Positions 9,178-19,533 of a DNA stretch of 64,000 nt are shown here, one piece after another. The DNA is taken from the NCBI GenBank assembly GCA_943370295.1, contig CALRQL020000001.1, forward strand, positions 1 through 64,000, given 5' to 3'. The position numbers and the translations under genes were made by a program. This DNA comes from SB11 sp943370295. Its GTDB lineage: Bacteria; Bacteroidota; Bacteroidia; UBA8524. Under the pieces are notes generated by a model. The model saw only the letters and a list, made by a program, of their open reading frames with translations, was not told where the DNA came from and made no database searches. Positions within the stretch are counted from its first letter, which is position 1; every line of letters begins with the position of its first letter.

Positions 9178-12100
9178 TTAGCGTAAAAGGGTAACGTTGC
9201 CACCCGTAGAATGATTGTACACCTCTCCCGATTCGTCGATTTTTAAGAAAATCTTCCACACATACACGCCGTCTTGCAGGGGTTCACCTTTGTAGGTTCC
9301 GTCCCAGCCTTTGGTTTTGTCATTGCTTTCAAAAATCAACTCACCCCAGCGGGTAAAAATCTTCATGTTAAACTCAATCACATCCTCCATATACGGCAAA
9401 AACACATCGTTTTGCCCGTCGGCATTAGGGGTAAAGGCAGTTGGGAAAAAGAAATTACAATCGTAATCGCGGAAAGCCACATACACCGAGTCGGTGATGG
9501 TATCGCAAATGTTAAACAGATTTACAATATACAACCCTTGTTGTGCTACCCGTATGCTTGGTTCGGTGCTGCCTGTGTTCCACAAATACGTGGCGTTGGG
9601 GTTTTGGGCGTTCAGTATTAAAAACTCACGTTTGCAAAGAGTAGTGTCTAAAGGTAACGACAAAGAAGGCAGCGGGAACACCTTGGTGTATTTCTCGGTA
9701 TCGCTGTAGCAGCCGTTTACTTGTACGCGGTAAAACACCGTATCGGCGCCCGTAAAGCGGGGGACAAAAGTATCGTTCCGCATATTTTTGCCGGAGAAAA
9801 TACCGCCTGCCACCAGCGGTTGCAGCGGCAGCGAGTCGTCATCGGTACAATAAAACAACTTTAGGCCGCCAAAATTGGGGTTGGGGTGGGGGTACACCAC
9901 TACATTTTTGGTGATAGAGTCCATACACAACTCATCAGAGGTAAGTAACAATTCGGCGGTATATGTACCCGGGTTGTTAAACTGCCTGCGAATGTTTACC
10001 GAATCGTAATATGTGCCGTCGCTAAAACGCCACAAGTGGGTAAACGTTCCGCTATCAATGGTTGAAGTATCTTTAAAAAAGAAATCCTGCTCAAACAAAC
10101 ACTGGGCGGTATCGTTAATTACAAAATCGGGGTTGGGCTTGGGGAATAATATCGATGTGCCCCGTGCGGTATCGAAACAGTTGTTATTACTGCGCGGAAT
10201 AAGTGTAACTATAAAAGTGCCCTGTACAGGATATACATAGGTGGGGTTAATGGTTGTACTTCCGTTGCCGTTGCCGTAATCCCAAGCATAAGTGAGCGTT
10301 CCGTATTTAATTACTGATTGATTGGTAAATACAAAACGGTTGGTGTTGATACACTGTGATGAATCGTTAACGCTATAGGCTGCCTGTGGTTTAGGGAACA
10401 CCAACATGGTTTTGGCAATAGAATCCACACACCCAAAGTTTGAGGTGGCTAATAAACGCACCCGATAGGTAGTATCGTAAGTATATACTTTTACCGGGTT
10501 CACTGCGGTATCTGTAGTGCCGTTGCCAAAGTCCCAATCGTAAGTGTTGCCACCCAATTTTATGGTGGTTTGATTGGTGAAACGGTACAGGTTATTGTTT
10601 ACGCATTGGTCGGTATCGTTTGTGGCGAAAGCCGGCGAAGGTTTGCTGTGGACGATTACGTAACGTCCTCCGGTATCGGAACAGCCGTTATTAGAGGTTG
10701 CTCTTAATACCACTCTGAAAGTAGAATCATAAGTGTAAACAATGGCGGTATCAGTAGCCACAGCGGTTTTACCGTTGCCAAAGTTCCAGGTATACGTCAT
10801 GCTGCCGTATTTCACCACGCTGGCGTTGGTAAACTGAAACTGGTTGTTATTCACGCATTGGCCGCTATCGTTAATATTGAATGCAATTTGCGGTTGCGGG
10901 AACACCACTACCTGCTTACTGATAGAATCTTTACAATTCCAGTTTGAAGTAACCAACAGCTTGATAGTATAGGTACTGTCTTTGGCGTAAGTGCGGTTTG
11001 GGTGCAGTTGAGTGCTGCTTCCACCATCACCCCAAAACCAATCAAAGCCCATTGTTCCCTCGGCTATTTGGCTTTGGTTACTCATTACAAAGCTGTTGCC
11101 CGTCAGGCATTGGTCGGTATCATTAATATTAAAGGCAGGAGTAGGCTTGGCATACACACTAATGTCTTTGGTAATGGTGTCGCGGCAATTAAAGTTTGAA
11201 GTGGCAATTAATACGGGCTGGTACTTGCCGTAGGCAGCATACACAATAGATGTATCTGTTGCCATTGATGTTTTGCCGTTATCAAAATCCCAGTTATAGG
11301 TAAGCGTGCCGTATTTCAGTGTGGTTTGGTTGGTATAGTCGTATTTATTACCGTTTACACACTGGCCGGTATCGTTAATGTTGAAGTTGGCAACCGGAGT
11401 GGGCAGCACAATTATTTGTTTAATCAACGAATCGGTACATTGTTGGTTAGATGTTGCCTTAAGTTTTACGTTATGGGTAATATCGTTTGAAAACACAAAC
11501 GACGGACTGGCCTGTGTGCTGGTTCCCTCAGTGCCAAACTCCCAGCGGTAGCTTTGCGTGCCTGCGCTGATAGTGCTTTGGTTGGTAAACACAAAGTTGT
11601 TAATGTTTGAGCATTGGTCGGTATCGTTAATGGTAAACTGTACTTGTGGGACGGGGTAAGTCTCAAACTGGGTAAGCGAGGTGTCAAAACAGCCGTAAAT
11701 GTTTTCTACAATTAACCGCACAAGGTACAACCCTACCGTATTGATGCTAAAAGTAGTGTCGGCTTGTTTTGAGGTATGTCCCGACCCGAAAAACCAATCG
11801 TATTTTAGTGTGCCGATACTCGTAGTGCTGGTGCTGGTAAAAGCAAAGCTGTTGATGTTTAAGCACTGCGAGGCATCGTTAATAGTAAACGATGAGTTGG
11901 GCACAGGGAAAACCGTTATTTGTTTTTTAATGCTGTCTATACAGCCGTTATCAGAAGTTGCGGTCAGGGTTACCGTGTAATCCCCGTCAAGTGCATACAC
12001 GCGGCTTCCAGTTGTGGTTATATCTGTAGAACCGTCGCCGTATTTCCAGTCGTAGCTGTTAGTGCCGTACTTTAAAGTAGTTTGATTACTGAACGTGTAT

Positions 12101-15100
12101 TGATTGATGTTCAAGCACTGGTCGCTATCGTTAGCCGTAAATTTAGGAAACGGCTTAGGGAACACTGTAAGCGTTCGGGTGGTGCTGTCTAAACAACCCC
12201 TGTCGCTGGTGGCTATTAGTTTCACAGTATATCCTGTATCATACGTATAGCTGTGGTTTTCATTAAACGATGTGCCCGTTGCTCCGTCGCCAAACCTCCA
12301 CAAAGCAGTGGTACTGCCGTTGTTTATTGTGGTAGTATTGGTAAAGGCATATAGGTTATTATTTACGCATTGGCCCGTATCATTAATGGTAAATGCAGGA
12401 GCGGGTTTAGATAACACCCTCACATCTTTTGCTATCGTATCACGGCAAAGGTTTCCGTTGGTTACAATTAATCGCGCCGTATAATAAATATCGTTGGCAA
12501 AGGTTTTGGTTACATCGGTGCTGGTGGCCGAGGTAGCATCCGTAAAGCTCCAATTGCTGGTAAATGAGCCCGTATCAGTACTGGTATTGGTAAACACAAA
12601 CGACTGCGCATTGATACACTGTGCGGTATCATTAATAGTAAAGCCTGCCGTGGGTTTGGGGAAGATATATACATTTTTACCTAACGCACGCTTGCAACCA
12701 AAATCTGAAGTTTCGGTTAGAAACACTGTTTTTCTACCCGTATCAGTATAGACGTGTGATGTGTTGCTCGTGCTTGTACTGTTGCCGTCTCCAAAATTCC
12801 ATTCTGATGTAAACGTACCCGAAGGAATGCTGGTGCCATTGGTAAATACAAAATTATTAACGTTGATACATTGGTCGCTATCGTTAATGGCAAATGCAGG
12901 CACCGGACGCGGGTGTATAGTAATTATCCTTGAAGTTGAGTCTTTACAACTACTGTCGCTGGTAGCTATCAGCCATACAGTGTAGGTGCCGTGTGTGTTA
13001 TATGCCGGTGCGGGCGTAGTTTGTCCCGATGTATTGCCATTGCCAAACTTCCAAACATAAGTGGCAGTGCCGCTTGCAATAGATGAATTGTTTACAAAAG
13101 CTACGTTTGCTTCAGCACAAGTAGCCGGTGCAACAAAGCTAACAACAGGAACAGGGTTGATACTAACGTTCTTAGTTATTGAGTCTTCGCAACCTGCATT
13201 GGTAAGTATTTTTAGCTTAACAGGATATGTGCCCGGTGTAGCATATTGATTGCTGGGGTTTGAGAGTACCGAGGTGGTTAAATCACCAAAATCCCAATCC
13301 CAACGTACCACGTAAGCATTACTGGTAGAAGATGAATCAACAAACTGTGTAATGTTTCCATGGCAGGTATTTTGTGCCTCAAAATCAGCCGAAGGCGGCG
13401 GTGCCACTGCAATATTTTTAACGATGGTATCAGCACAACCCGATGATGCTGTCACAATAAGGGTAACTGTGTAAGTGCCGGTATCAGCAAAACTATGACC
13501 GGGGTTTTGCTGGGTAGAGGTTGAGCCGTCGCCGAAATCCCAAAAGTATGAAACTATCGTGCCTGAATCTATGGTTGAAGAGTCGGTGAAGTTAAGCGAG
13601 AAACTACTGCAAGCATTGGTGTTGCCAAAAGCAGCAACAGGGGTTCCACTTACGGCTATCAAGCGGATGATGTGTAGCGCTGTATCCGGAAAAACAGCAC
13701 GGCAAGTAACCGTGCGGCCTTGTTTGCTATCAAACTCGCTGCTTTCTGCTGTTAAATAGGGTTTGTAAAGGCCTCCGCCGGTATATACGTTAAACACATT
13801 ACTATCGCTTAGGGTAGTTAATGTGCTGTTATTGGCGTCTCTAAAATTCCAAATGTATTTGTTAGCATTTATGGTTTGGTTGGAGAACGTTACCTGTAAC
13901 GGACTGCAACCCAAACTATCTCCTACGATGCTAAAGGCCGGTACCGGGCCTTTTACGTTCATTTGTTTTTCGATACTATCCTTACAGCCTTGTGTGTTTT
14001 CAACCACCAGTTTTATGCTGTAATCACCTCCCCTCGGGAAATCAAAAAATGGGCTGCGGATGGTGCTTTTGAGATTGCCGGGCATTATCGTCCACTTCCA
14101 ACTCACTGCACTATCGTCAGCAGGTATAGAGATGTAGTTAAGCGGGTCGTACGTTTTGGTAGAGTCAATCAGCTGGTACACCTGCGGGCATACCAGGGTA
14201 TCTGTAATACCAATATCTGCATAGGTGCCATATACAGTAAAAATATTACTACGGGTAATGGTATCGGTACATCCCGAGCTATCTTTTAAAGCAAGCCTAA
14301 CGGTGTATGTGCCTGCCTTGGTAAACGTTTTTTCGGGTTGCCATCCGCTGGTACTAAAGCCTGCACCATCACCAAAATCCCACCAAACGGTTTCCTTGTT
14401 GGCCGCTTGCCGTGCAGGGTTGCGCCATAACGATAGCCCTATATCAAAATAATAAATACTGTCAAAAAAGGTGATGGTGTCACCTGCGCACACCTGTTTC
14501 GGGGTCATATCAAAATCACCTCCAAACCCTATATTAATTATAACCGACGCACTGCCTTGGCAGCCGTCTGCATTCGTCATGGTAAGCGTAACATCAAATG
14601 TGCCTGCTGAGTCAAACGTGTGTGAAGTACTAAACAAATTTGGGCCACTTACCGTTGTCCCCACATCACTGAAACTCCAACTGTAATTAGTAATCCCTGT
14701 TTGGGTAGTATCTGTCACTCTGAAATTAACAGTAGTTCCTTCGCAACGGCTCACCGTAGGGTCAAAATCATGTGTAATAGCGGGATATAAGTCATTAAAC
14801 TCAAACACATTATGGTACCATGCTGTATCGTAGCAAAAATTACCCGAGCTGTCTTGCCCGTTGCGGATAATCAACCCCAACGTTACCCTTCCGCCTGTAT
14901 CACAAGGGGGATTGGTGTATTGGTAATTGTGTGTTAAGTCTTGCTGTATCCAGTTGGCATTAAAGTTACCCGATTGTTGGGCACAGGTAGAATCCCACAT
15001 CACCCAAAACGTTTCCCTGTCGCAGGCAGGTCGGGTTAAGCTCAGCGATAGCGATTTCGATTTTGAGCTTTCAGGGCCCAAGCAGTCGGGCGAGTTAAAC

Positions 15101-17139
15101 ATAAGCCCCGTAATGGGCGGTGTTGCCGTTGGATCGGGGCCTGCTTTAGGAGGTTGCAAGGCCAAATCAACACTGTTAGAGTCGGCACAGCCCCAAACGG
15201 TATCGTTTAGTATAAGCATGGGGCGATAGCAAGCTTCTTTACCCGGGGTGTACCAATGTTTAACGTTTATAGAATCAACTGAGTAATTGCAGTTTACGCC
15301 AACGTTAATACCGTTCTTAGTGTCAGTGGTACAAGCAGGAGCCCAAATGTCTTTAAAGTCCCATATCCGTTTAATATTTCCCGGAGCAGGACCGTGGTTG
15401 GATAGGTAAGGGTTGGTAGTAGTATTGCTAAACACTACCGTATCGTGTATTTGGCATTGATAGCGGTTTAGCGGGTTGCCTATACTGGCACGCGGTCCTA
15501 AAACGGTTACCGTACGAACTGTAGCAAGAGTATCACAGTTTATGGCTTGTATGCGGAGTGTGATGGTATAGTTTCCGGGTGCTCCGTAGCTGTTTCCAGC
15601 CGTCCACATTGTATCAGAAGTTCCGTCGCCATAATCCCAAGTGGCAGTTGTGCCAATATTTACAGGATTGCTTACCACAAATGAATTTCCGTAATAGCAA
15701 CTGGTATCTTTATTTACGGTAGGATTAAAGTTAAGTACTGTACTTTGTACGGATGTTTGTGAAAGTATCGTTTTTGTGCAGCCCGATGTATCTGTAGTTA
15801 TTAACTGAATATTGAAGTTACCGTTGGTGGTATATAAATGCTCGGTTTGTAACCAATGTGTTGAATCTATTCTGCCATCACCGTATATCCAACGGAATCG
15901 GCGTATTTTACTCGAATCGAACGTCGAAGTATTATTCAGTGTTACACGGGTGGTGAAGCAATCCTTGTTTTCAATAACCGTAAACGAAGGAACGTAATCA
16001 GGCAAAACTACTACCGCACCCGAAACTTGTTTGCTGGCAAAACAGTTGTTAAAATCGGTAACCTCAAGGGTAATGGGATAACTGCCGCCCAAATCATCGC
16101 TGTAACTGTGGCAAATGGTTTTAGTACTTATCGGGGTGGTATTATCCAAAAACCCGTCACCAAATACCAAAGTCCGCTTCCATAACGGGGCACCAAAGGG
16201 CCCCTGCTTACTTGAGTCGGTAATACAGGCACTGTTTCCCTCAAAGCAAAGGGTGTCGTTTGCTATCACAAAATTTGCAATGGGCAAACTTTGCACGGTA
16301 ATACTATCAAACTGGGCAAAACATGAATCGTTTCCGCCATGTGTAACACGCACACGGGGTTTGTAATAACCGCCGGCGTTGTATGTGTACAATGGCGATT
16401 GTAACGTGGATGAGTTTCCATCACCCAAACGCCACAAAAAGGCTGTTCCGCTGGTTTCATTCACCGTAACGCTAAGGTTAACCGAAGTACCTGCGCAAAA
16501 CTGAGTATCACCAACACTAATCACGGGCTTTGAGTATACCCGTAGTGATTGCGTAACGGTATCAGCGCACCCGCCTACAGTGCCCACAATCAGCCTCACA
16601 GTGTAAGTGCCGGTATCAGTATAGGTGTAGTTTGGGTTTGCTTGTTGCGATGAATCGCCTGTGCCGAAAAACCAACGCCAACCCGTGATGGCATCGCCAA
16701 CTGTGGTGGTTGAGTTGTTTGAAAATTTAGTAACGGTTTGTTTGCAATTATCGTAGCGGGTAAAGGCAGCCTGCGGGCTTTTAATTACATAAATACTATC
16801 GGTTAATGTATCAGAACAGGCCGACCCATCAGTAACAATAAGGGTAATAACTAAGTGTCCTGAGTCGATGTATGTATGGTTAGGGTTTTGGGCATTACTA
16901 AAGTTTGAGGGACTTGACGCATCGCCGAAATTCCATAAATAAGTTAATGTTCCGCTTCCGGTAGAGCTGTTTGTAAAGGGAACAGTTTGTCCACTACAGA
17001 TGGTATCTTTAGGAAACGTAAACGAAGCATTACACTGGGCTGTGGCTTTTTGAGGACAAAGGAATACCAATGCGGCCAAAAGACAGAATACTATCCCCGC
17101 CGATACTTTTTTCGGTATGTGTTTATGTGCAAAAACCAC
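9178..17139 (-). CDS. Giant secreted PKD-repeat protein with gliding-motility/T9SS type B C-terminal domain
   Basis: This 2,653-residue product is the largest in the window. It has a signal peptide (residues 1-35, ending KATAQ) and then a long chain of PKD-type Ig domains, each with a WxFGDG-like core. The last twelve domains before the C-terminal region are a distinct subfamily of about 84 residues, each opening with ND-x-x-QC and carrying a second Cys near ATSNxxCxDS. These fall at roughly 9.9-12.9 kb. The final 90 residues (from FFFPTAFTPNADGQND through TRWGELIFES to GGNVTLL) match the gliding motility-associated C-terminal domain used as a T9SS sorting signal. It is therefore expected to be exported by T9SS and displayed or released as a long adhesin-like fibre. 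No catalytic domain is visible. It probably begins a leftward unit with DUF2339 and DUF3999. Confidence 0.93.
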   Translation of the reverse strand: MVFAHKHIPKKVSAGIVFCLLAALVFLCPQKATAQCNASFTFPKDTICSGQTVPFTNSSTGSGTLTYLWNFGDASSPSNFSNAQNPNHTYIDSGHLVITLIVTDGSACSDTLTDSIYVIKSPQAAFTRYDNCKQTVTKFSNNSTTTVGDAITGWRWFFGTGDSSQQANPNYTYTDTGTYTVRLIVGTVGGCADTVTQSLRVYSKPVISVGDTQFCAGTSVNLSVTVNETSGTAFLWRLGDGNSSTLQSPLYTYNAGGYYKPRVRVTHGGNDSCFAQFDSITVQSLPIANFVIANDTLCFEGNSACITDSSKQGPFGAPLWKRTLVFGDGFLDNTTPISTKTICHSYSDDLGGSYPITLEVTDFNNCFASKQVSGAVVVLPDYVPSFTVIENKDCFTTRVTLNNTSTFDSSKIRRFRWIYGDGRIDSTHWLQTEHLYTTNGNFNIQLITTDTSGCTKTILSQTSVQSTVLNFNPTVNKDTSCYYGNSFVVSNPVNIGTTATWDYGDGTSDTMWTAGNSYGAPGNYTITLRIQAINCDTLATVRTVTVLGPRASIGNPLNRYQCQIHDTVVFSNTTTNPYLSNHGPAPGNIKRIWDFKDIWAPACTTDTKNGINVGVNCNYSVDSINVKHWYTPGKEACYRPMLILNDTVWGCADSNSVDLALQPPKAGPDPTATPPITGLMFNSPDCLGPESSKSKSLSLSLTRPACDRETFWVMWDSTCAQQSGNFNANWIQQDLTHNYQYTNPPCDTGGRVTLGLIIRNGQDSSGNFCYDTAWYHNVFEFNDLYPAITHDFDPTVSRCEGTTVNFRVTDTTQTGITNYSWSFSDVGTTVSGPNLFSTSHTFDSAGTFDVTLTMTNADGCQGSASVIINIGFGGDFDMTPKQVCAGDTITFFDSIYYFDIGLSLWRNPARQAANKETVWWDFGDGAGFSTSGWQPEKTFTKAGTYTVRLALKDSSGCTDTITRSNIFTVYGTYADIGITDTLVCPQVYQLIDSTKTYDPLNYISIPADDSAVSWKWTIMPGNLKSTIRSPFFDFPRGGDYSIKLVVENTQGCKDSIEKQMNVKGPVPAFSIVGDSLGCSPLQVTFSNQTINANKYIWNFRDANNSTLTTLSDSNVFNVYTGGGLYKPYLTAESSEFDSKQGRTVTCRAVFPDTALHIIRLIAVSGTPVAAFGNTNACSSFSLNFTDSSTIDSGTIVSYFWDFGDGSTSTQQNPGHSFADTGTYTVTLIVTASSGCADTIVKNIAVAPPPSADFEAQNTCHGNITQFVDSSSTSNAYVVRWDWDFGDLTTSVLSNPSNQYATPGTYPVKLKILTNAGCEDSITKNVSINPVPVVSFVAPATCAEANVAFVNNSSIASGTATYVWKFGNGNTSGQTTPAPAYNTHGTYTVWLIATSDSSCKDSTSRIITIHPRPVPAFAINDSDQCINVNNFVFTNGTSIPSGTFTSEWNFGDGNSTSTSNTSHVYTDTGRKTVFLTETSDFGCKRALGKNVYIFPKPTAGFTINDTAQCINAQSFVFTNTSTDTGSFTSNWSFTDATSATSTDVTKTFANDIYYTARLIVTNGNLCRDTIAKDVRVLSKPAPAFTINDTGQCVNNNLYAFTNTTTINNGSTTALWRFGDGATGTSFNENHSYTYDTGYTVKLIATSDRGCLDSTTRTLTVFPKPFPKFTANDSDQCLNINQYTFSNQTTLKYGTNSYDWKYGDGSTDITTTGSRVYALDGDYTVTLTATSDNGCIDSIKKQITVFPVPNSSFTINDASQCLNINSFAFTSTSTTSIGTLKYDWFFGSGHTSKQADTTFSINTVGLYLVRLIVENIYGCFDTSLTQFETYPVPQVQFTINDTDQCSNINNFVFTNQSTISAGTQSYRWEFGTEGTSTQASPSFVFSNDITHNVKLKATSNQQCTDSLIKQIIVLPTPVANFNINDTGQCVNGNKYDYTNQTTLKYGTLTYNWDFDNGKTSMATDTSIVYAAYGKYQPVLIATSNFNCRDTITKDISVYAKPTPAFNINDTDQCLTGNSFVMSNQSQIAEGTMGFDWFWGDGGSSTQLHPNRTYAKDSTYTIKLLVTSNWNCKDSISKQVVVFPQPQIAFNINDSGQCVNNNQFQFTNASVVKYGSMTYTWNFGNGKTAVATDTAIVYTYDSTFRVVLRATSNNGCSDTGGRYVIVHSKPSPAFATNDTDQCVNNNLYRFTNQTTIKLGGNTYDWDFGNGTTDTAVNPVKVYTYDTTYRVRLLATSNFGCVDSIAKTMLVFPKPQAAYSVNDSSQCINTNRFVFTNQSVIKYGTLTYAWDYGNGNGSTTINPTYVYPVQGTFIVTLIPRSNNNCFDTARGTSILFPKPNPDFVINDTAQCLFEQDFFFKDTSTIDSGTFTHLWRFSDGTYYDSVNIRRQFNNPGTYTAELLLTSDELCMDSITKNVVVYPHPNPNFGGLKLFYCTDDDSLPLQPLVAGGIFSGKNMRNDTFVPRFTGADTVFYRVQVNGCYSDTEKYTKVFPLPSLSLPLDTTLCKREFLILNAQNPNATYLWNTGSTEPSIRVAQQGLYIVNLFNICDTITDSVYVAFRDYDCNFFFPTAFTPNADGQNDVFLPYMEDVIEFNMKIFTRWGELIFESNDKTKGWDGTYKGEPLQDGVYVWKIFLKIDESGEVYNHSTGGNVTLLR
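9880..12905 (-). repeat. Twelve tandem PKD repeats of the NDxxQC subfamily (coding)
   Basis: Within the giant PKD gene, twelve consecutive domains share the opening ND[ST]xQC and a period close to 250 bases. The copies have diverged at the DNA level but keep the two Cys positions. This suggests old duplications under selection for a disulfide in each domain. Confidence 0.75.
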
Positions 17140-17341
17140 CTTGCCTCAATATACTAAGGTACGCAATTTAGTAGCAAATGGTTGACTGCATAGTAAGATT
17201 CAGGTAAAAAAGCAGGTTTTTTATACATAAGCGCCTGTGATTTAAAGGGGTTAAGCCATTTTACGTTCATCGAAAAAGTGATTTCATCAGAAATTTTATT
17301 GGTTTTTTACTTAACTTTTCACTTATACTTTTAATTTTATT

Positions 17342-18031
17342 ATGAAAAAACTAATACTGTCTATTATCATTGGAGTTGCATCTTTTACGGGGCTGTTTGG
17401 TCAGAATACTGAAATACTGCGGAATCCTAAATCAAGCGTGCGTTTTTTCACATCTTTTAATATTAACGCATTCAATCATTCAGCTATTAACAAACGTTTA
17501 CAGGAAGTTGGGATAAGGTCTGTTTCTCCATTAGGGGTAAGTGCCGGTTTTGGGGTAAGTTATAGCTACAAAAGGATGGGTTTGGGCATGATGATAGAGC
17601 AGTTTGGGGGTAGTTTATCTAACAATCGCAGCAACGATTTACATGCTACTTACTCTGGAAACCATTTTTTCCTAAGCTATGAGTTAGTCCGCAAGAAGAG
17701 TTATTTAATTGTTCCTCAAATGGGGTATTCAGCAATAAATCATGCAATTACTGTACTACAAAAACCAGGAAGCATTGGATTTAATCAAGGTCTTTCATCG
17801 GGCAATGCGGCTATAGTTTATAACAGTGCCGCCATGTTGAATATAGGTGTCGGGATTTTAAAATATGAACCTGTAAAAAGGTATCAGTCTCATCAGTTAA
17901 AGGTAGGATACAACATTGCATTCAAGAGCAGCAATTGGCAAATGCTAAATGCCACAGCTACCAATGCTCCGGCAGACAACCTTAGTTACTTTTATATCCA
18001 ATACGGTTGGGGATTGGCTTTGCAACGCTAA
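17342..18031 (+). CDS. Secreted or outer-membrane protein of unknown family
   Basis: The 229-residue product starts with a clear signal peptide (residues 1-21, MKKLILSIII to GLFGQ). The mature part alternates polar and hydrophobic residues with many Gly, Tyr and Asn and ends in a beta strand (FYIQYGWGLALQR). It is most likely a small outer-membrane beta-barrel. I do not recognise a family. Its stop codon overlaps the end of purM on the opposite strand by four bases (18028-18031), so the two transcripts must overlap. No close neighbour suggests a role. Confidence 0.75.
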   Translation: MKKLILSIIIGVASFTGLFGQNTEILRNPKSSVRFFTSFNINAFNHSAINKRLQEVGIRSVSPLGVSAGFGVSYSYKRMGLGMMIEQFGGSLSNNRSNDLHATYSGNHFFLSYELVRKKSYLIVPQMGYSAINHAITVLQKPGSIGFNQGLSSGNAAIVYNSAAMLNIGVGILKYEPVKRYQSHQLKVGYNIAFKSSNWQMLNATATNAPADNLSYFYIQYGWGLALQR

Positions 18032-19191
18032 TAAACCAATTGCTCTCCGTTGGCTTCAATCACTAATTCTTTGGTGGCTGAAGCTTCGGTGTACCCTATT
18101 ATTTGTGCATCAAGATTAAACGATTTAGCGATGCGGATAATATCCTCGGCGGTTTTCTCATCAGTATATATCTCCATGCGATGACCCATATTAAACACCT
18201 TATACATTTCTTGCAACGATGTGCCCGATTGCTCTTGTATGGTTTTAAACAGGGGAGGAAGTTCAAACAAGTTGTTTTTAACCACTTTCAAATTATCTAC
18301 AAAGTGCAGTATTTTGGTTTGCCCGCCGCCACTACAATGCACCATGCCTTTAATGGCTTGTTTGTGCTCTGCAAAAATGGCACGTGCCACAGGCAAGTAG
18401 GTACGCGTTGGTGATAACACCATTTTCCCTGCATCTAATGGACAATTTTCAACCGAATCGGTAAGTTTTAAGTTTCCAGCATACACAAGGCTTTCTTCAA
18501 CCTTCGGGTCATAGCTTTCAGGGTATTTGGCGCGGTATTCTTTTTCAAACACATCGTGTCTGGCTGAGGTTAGACCATTACTGCCCATCCCTCCGTTATA
18601 CATGGTTTCGTAGGTTGTTTGCCCGTACGATGCAAGCCCTACAATCACCTGCCCTGCACCAATGCGTGCATTGTCAATTATGCTGTTGCGGTGCGTACGG
18701 GCAGTAACGGTGCTGTCCACAATTACAGTGCGCACAAGGTCACCCACATCAGCTGTTTCGCCACCGGTGCTATATATATTTACGCCAAAAGAGCGCATAT
18801 TCTCAATAAACTCTTCGGTACCTTCTATGATGGCTTTTACCACTTCGCCCGGTACTAAGTTTTTGTTGCGGCCAATAGTACTTGATAGTAGTATGTTATC
18901 CGTAATGCCCACGCATAGCAAATCATCGGTATTCATCACCACGGCATCTTGGGCAATGCCTTTCCACACTGTAAGATCGCCGGTTTCGCGCCAGTAGATG
19001 TATGCCAGTGATGATTTTGTGCCTGCCCCATCGGCGTGCATCACTACACAATGGTCGGCACTGTTGCTCAAAAAGTCAGGTACAATTTTGCAAAAAGCCT
19101 TTGGAAACAAGCCCTTATCAATATTTTTGATGGCATTGTGCACATCTTCTTTTGCCGAAGAAACCCCGCGCAAAGCGTATTTATCTTTCAT
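18028..19191 (-). CDS. purM: Phosphoribosylformylglycinamidine cyclo-ligase (AIR synthase)
   Basis: This 387-residue enzyme closes the imidazole ring of aminoimidazole ribonucleotide from FGAM and ATP, the fifth step of purine synthesis. Family features are visible in order: HADGAGTKS near residue 52, DDLLCVGI, STGGETADVGDLV, the ASYGQTTYETMYNGGMGSNG segment and the C-terminal HCSGGGQTKILHF with NMGHRMEIY. It is longer than the roughly 345 residues of enteric enzymes, as I expect for the Bacteroidota form. A TAATTTTG -7 element lies about 45 bases upstream of its ATG. The gene is transcribed alone. Confidence 0.93.
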   Translation of the reverse strand: MKDKYALRGVSSAKEDVHNAIKNIDKGLFPKAFCKIVPDFLSNSADHCVVMHADGAGTKSSLAYIYWRETGDLTVWKGIAQDAVVMNTDDLLCVGITDNILLSSTIGRNKNLVPGEVVKAIIEGTEEFIENMRSFGVNIYSTGGETADVGDLVRTVIVDSTVTARTHRNSIIDNARIGAGQVIVGLASYGQTTYETMYNGGMGSNGLTSARHDVFEKEYRAKYPESYDPKVEESLVYAGNLKLTDSVENCPLDAGKMVLSPTRTYLPVARAIFAEHKQAIKGMVHCSGGGQTKILHFVDNLKVVKNNLFELPPLFKTIQEQSGTSLQEMYKVFNMGHRMEIYTDEKTAEDIIRIAKSFNLDAQIIGYTEASATKELVIEANGEQLVY

Positions 19192-19533
19192 ATCCTGTCA
19201 ACCACCACTGCAAAAGGCAAAGGGGTGAAGTCGCAAAATTACAAAATCCATGCGCTTTAGCTCACATGAATTGTAAACACATTAGGTTTTTATCGCTTGC
19301 GTGATTTATTCTTTATGTTGTTTGTTGCTTTGGATGTGTAAGGCTGACACATTCTTTGGTAGGGAGTGTTGCCATTGTTGATTGCTTAATGCAACAGCTA
19401 ATTTGACAGACTTGCTATAGGCGATTACTTTTTATTTAGCGTAGAAAAGTAAGCGATTAAAATTGATAATTACACTTATCAATTTTTCTATAATCTCCGA
19501 TAATATTGGGTTAAATTAATGGTGTTTTATTTA
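19192..19533. other. Intergenic region with purM promoter
   Basis: The right end of the rightmost leftward gene lies at 19534 and purM starts at 19191. On the minus strand TAATTTTG (19241 down to 19234) fits the -7 element for purM. The rest is AT-rich; I see no convincing coding frame, RNA gene or terminator for the VOC gene. Confidence 0.45.

Noticed and set aside
9274..16460. Many rightward frames of 60-115 codons inside the giant PKD gene
   Set aside because: They are shadows of the leftward repeats and show no start context or protein family.
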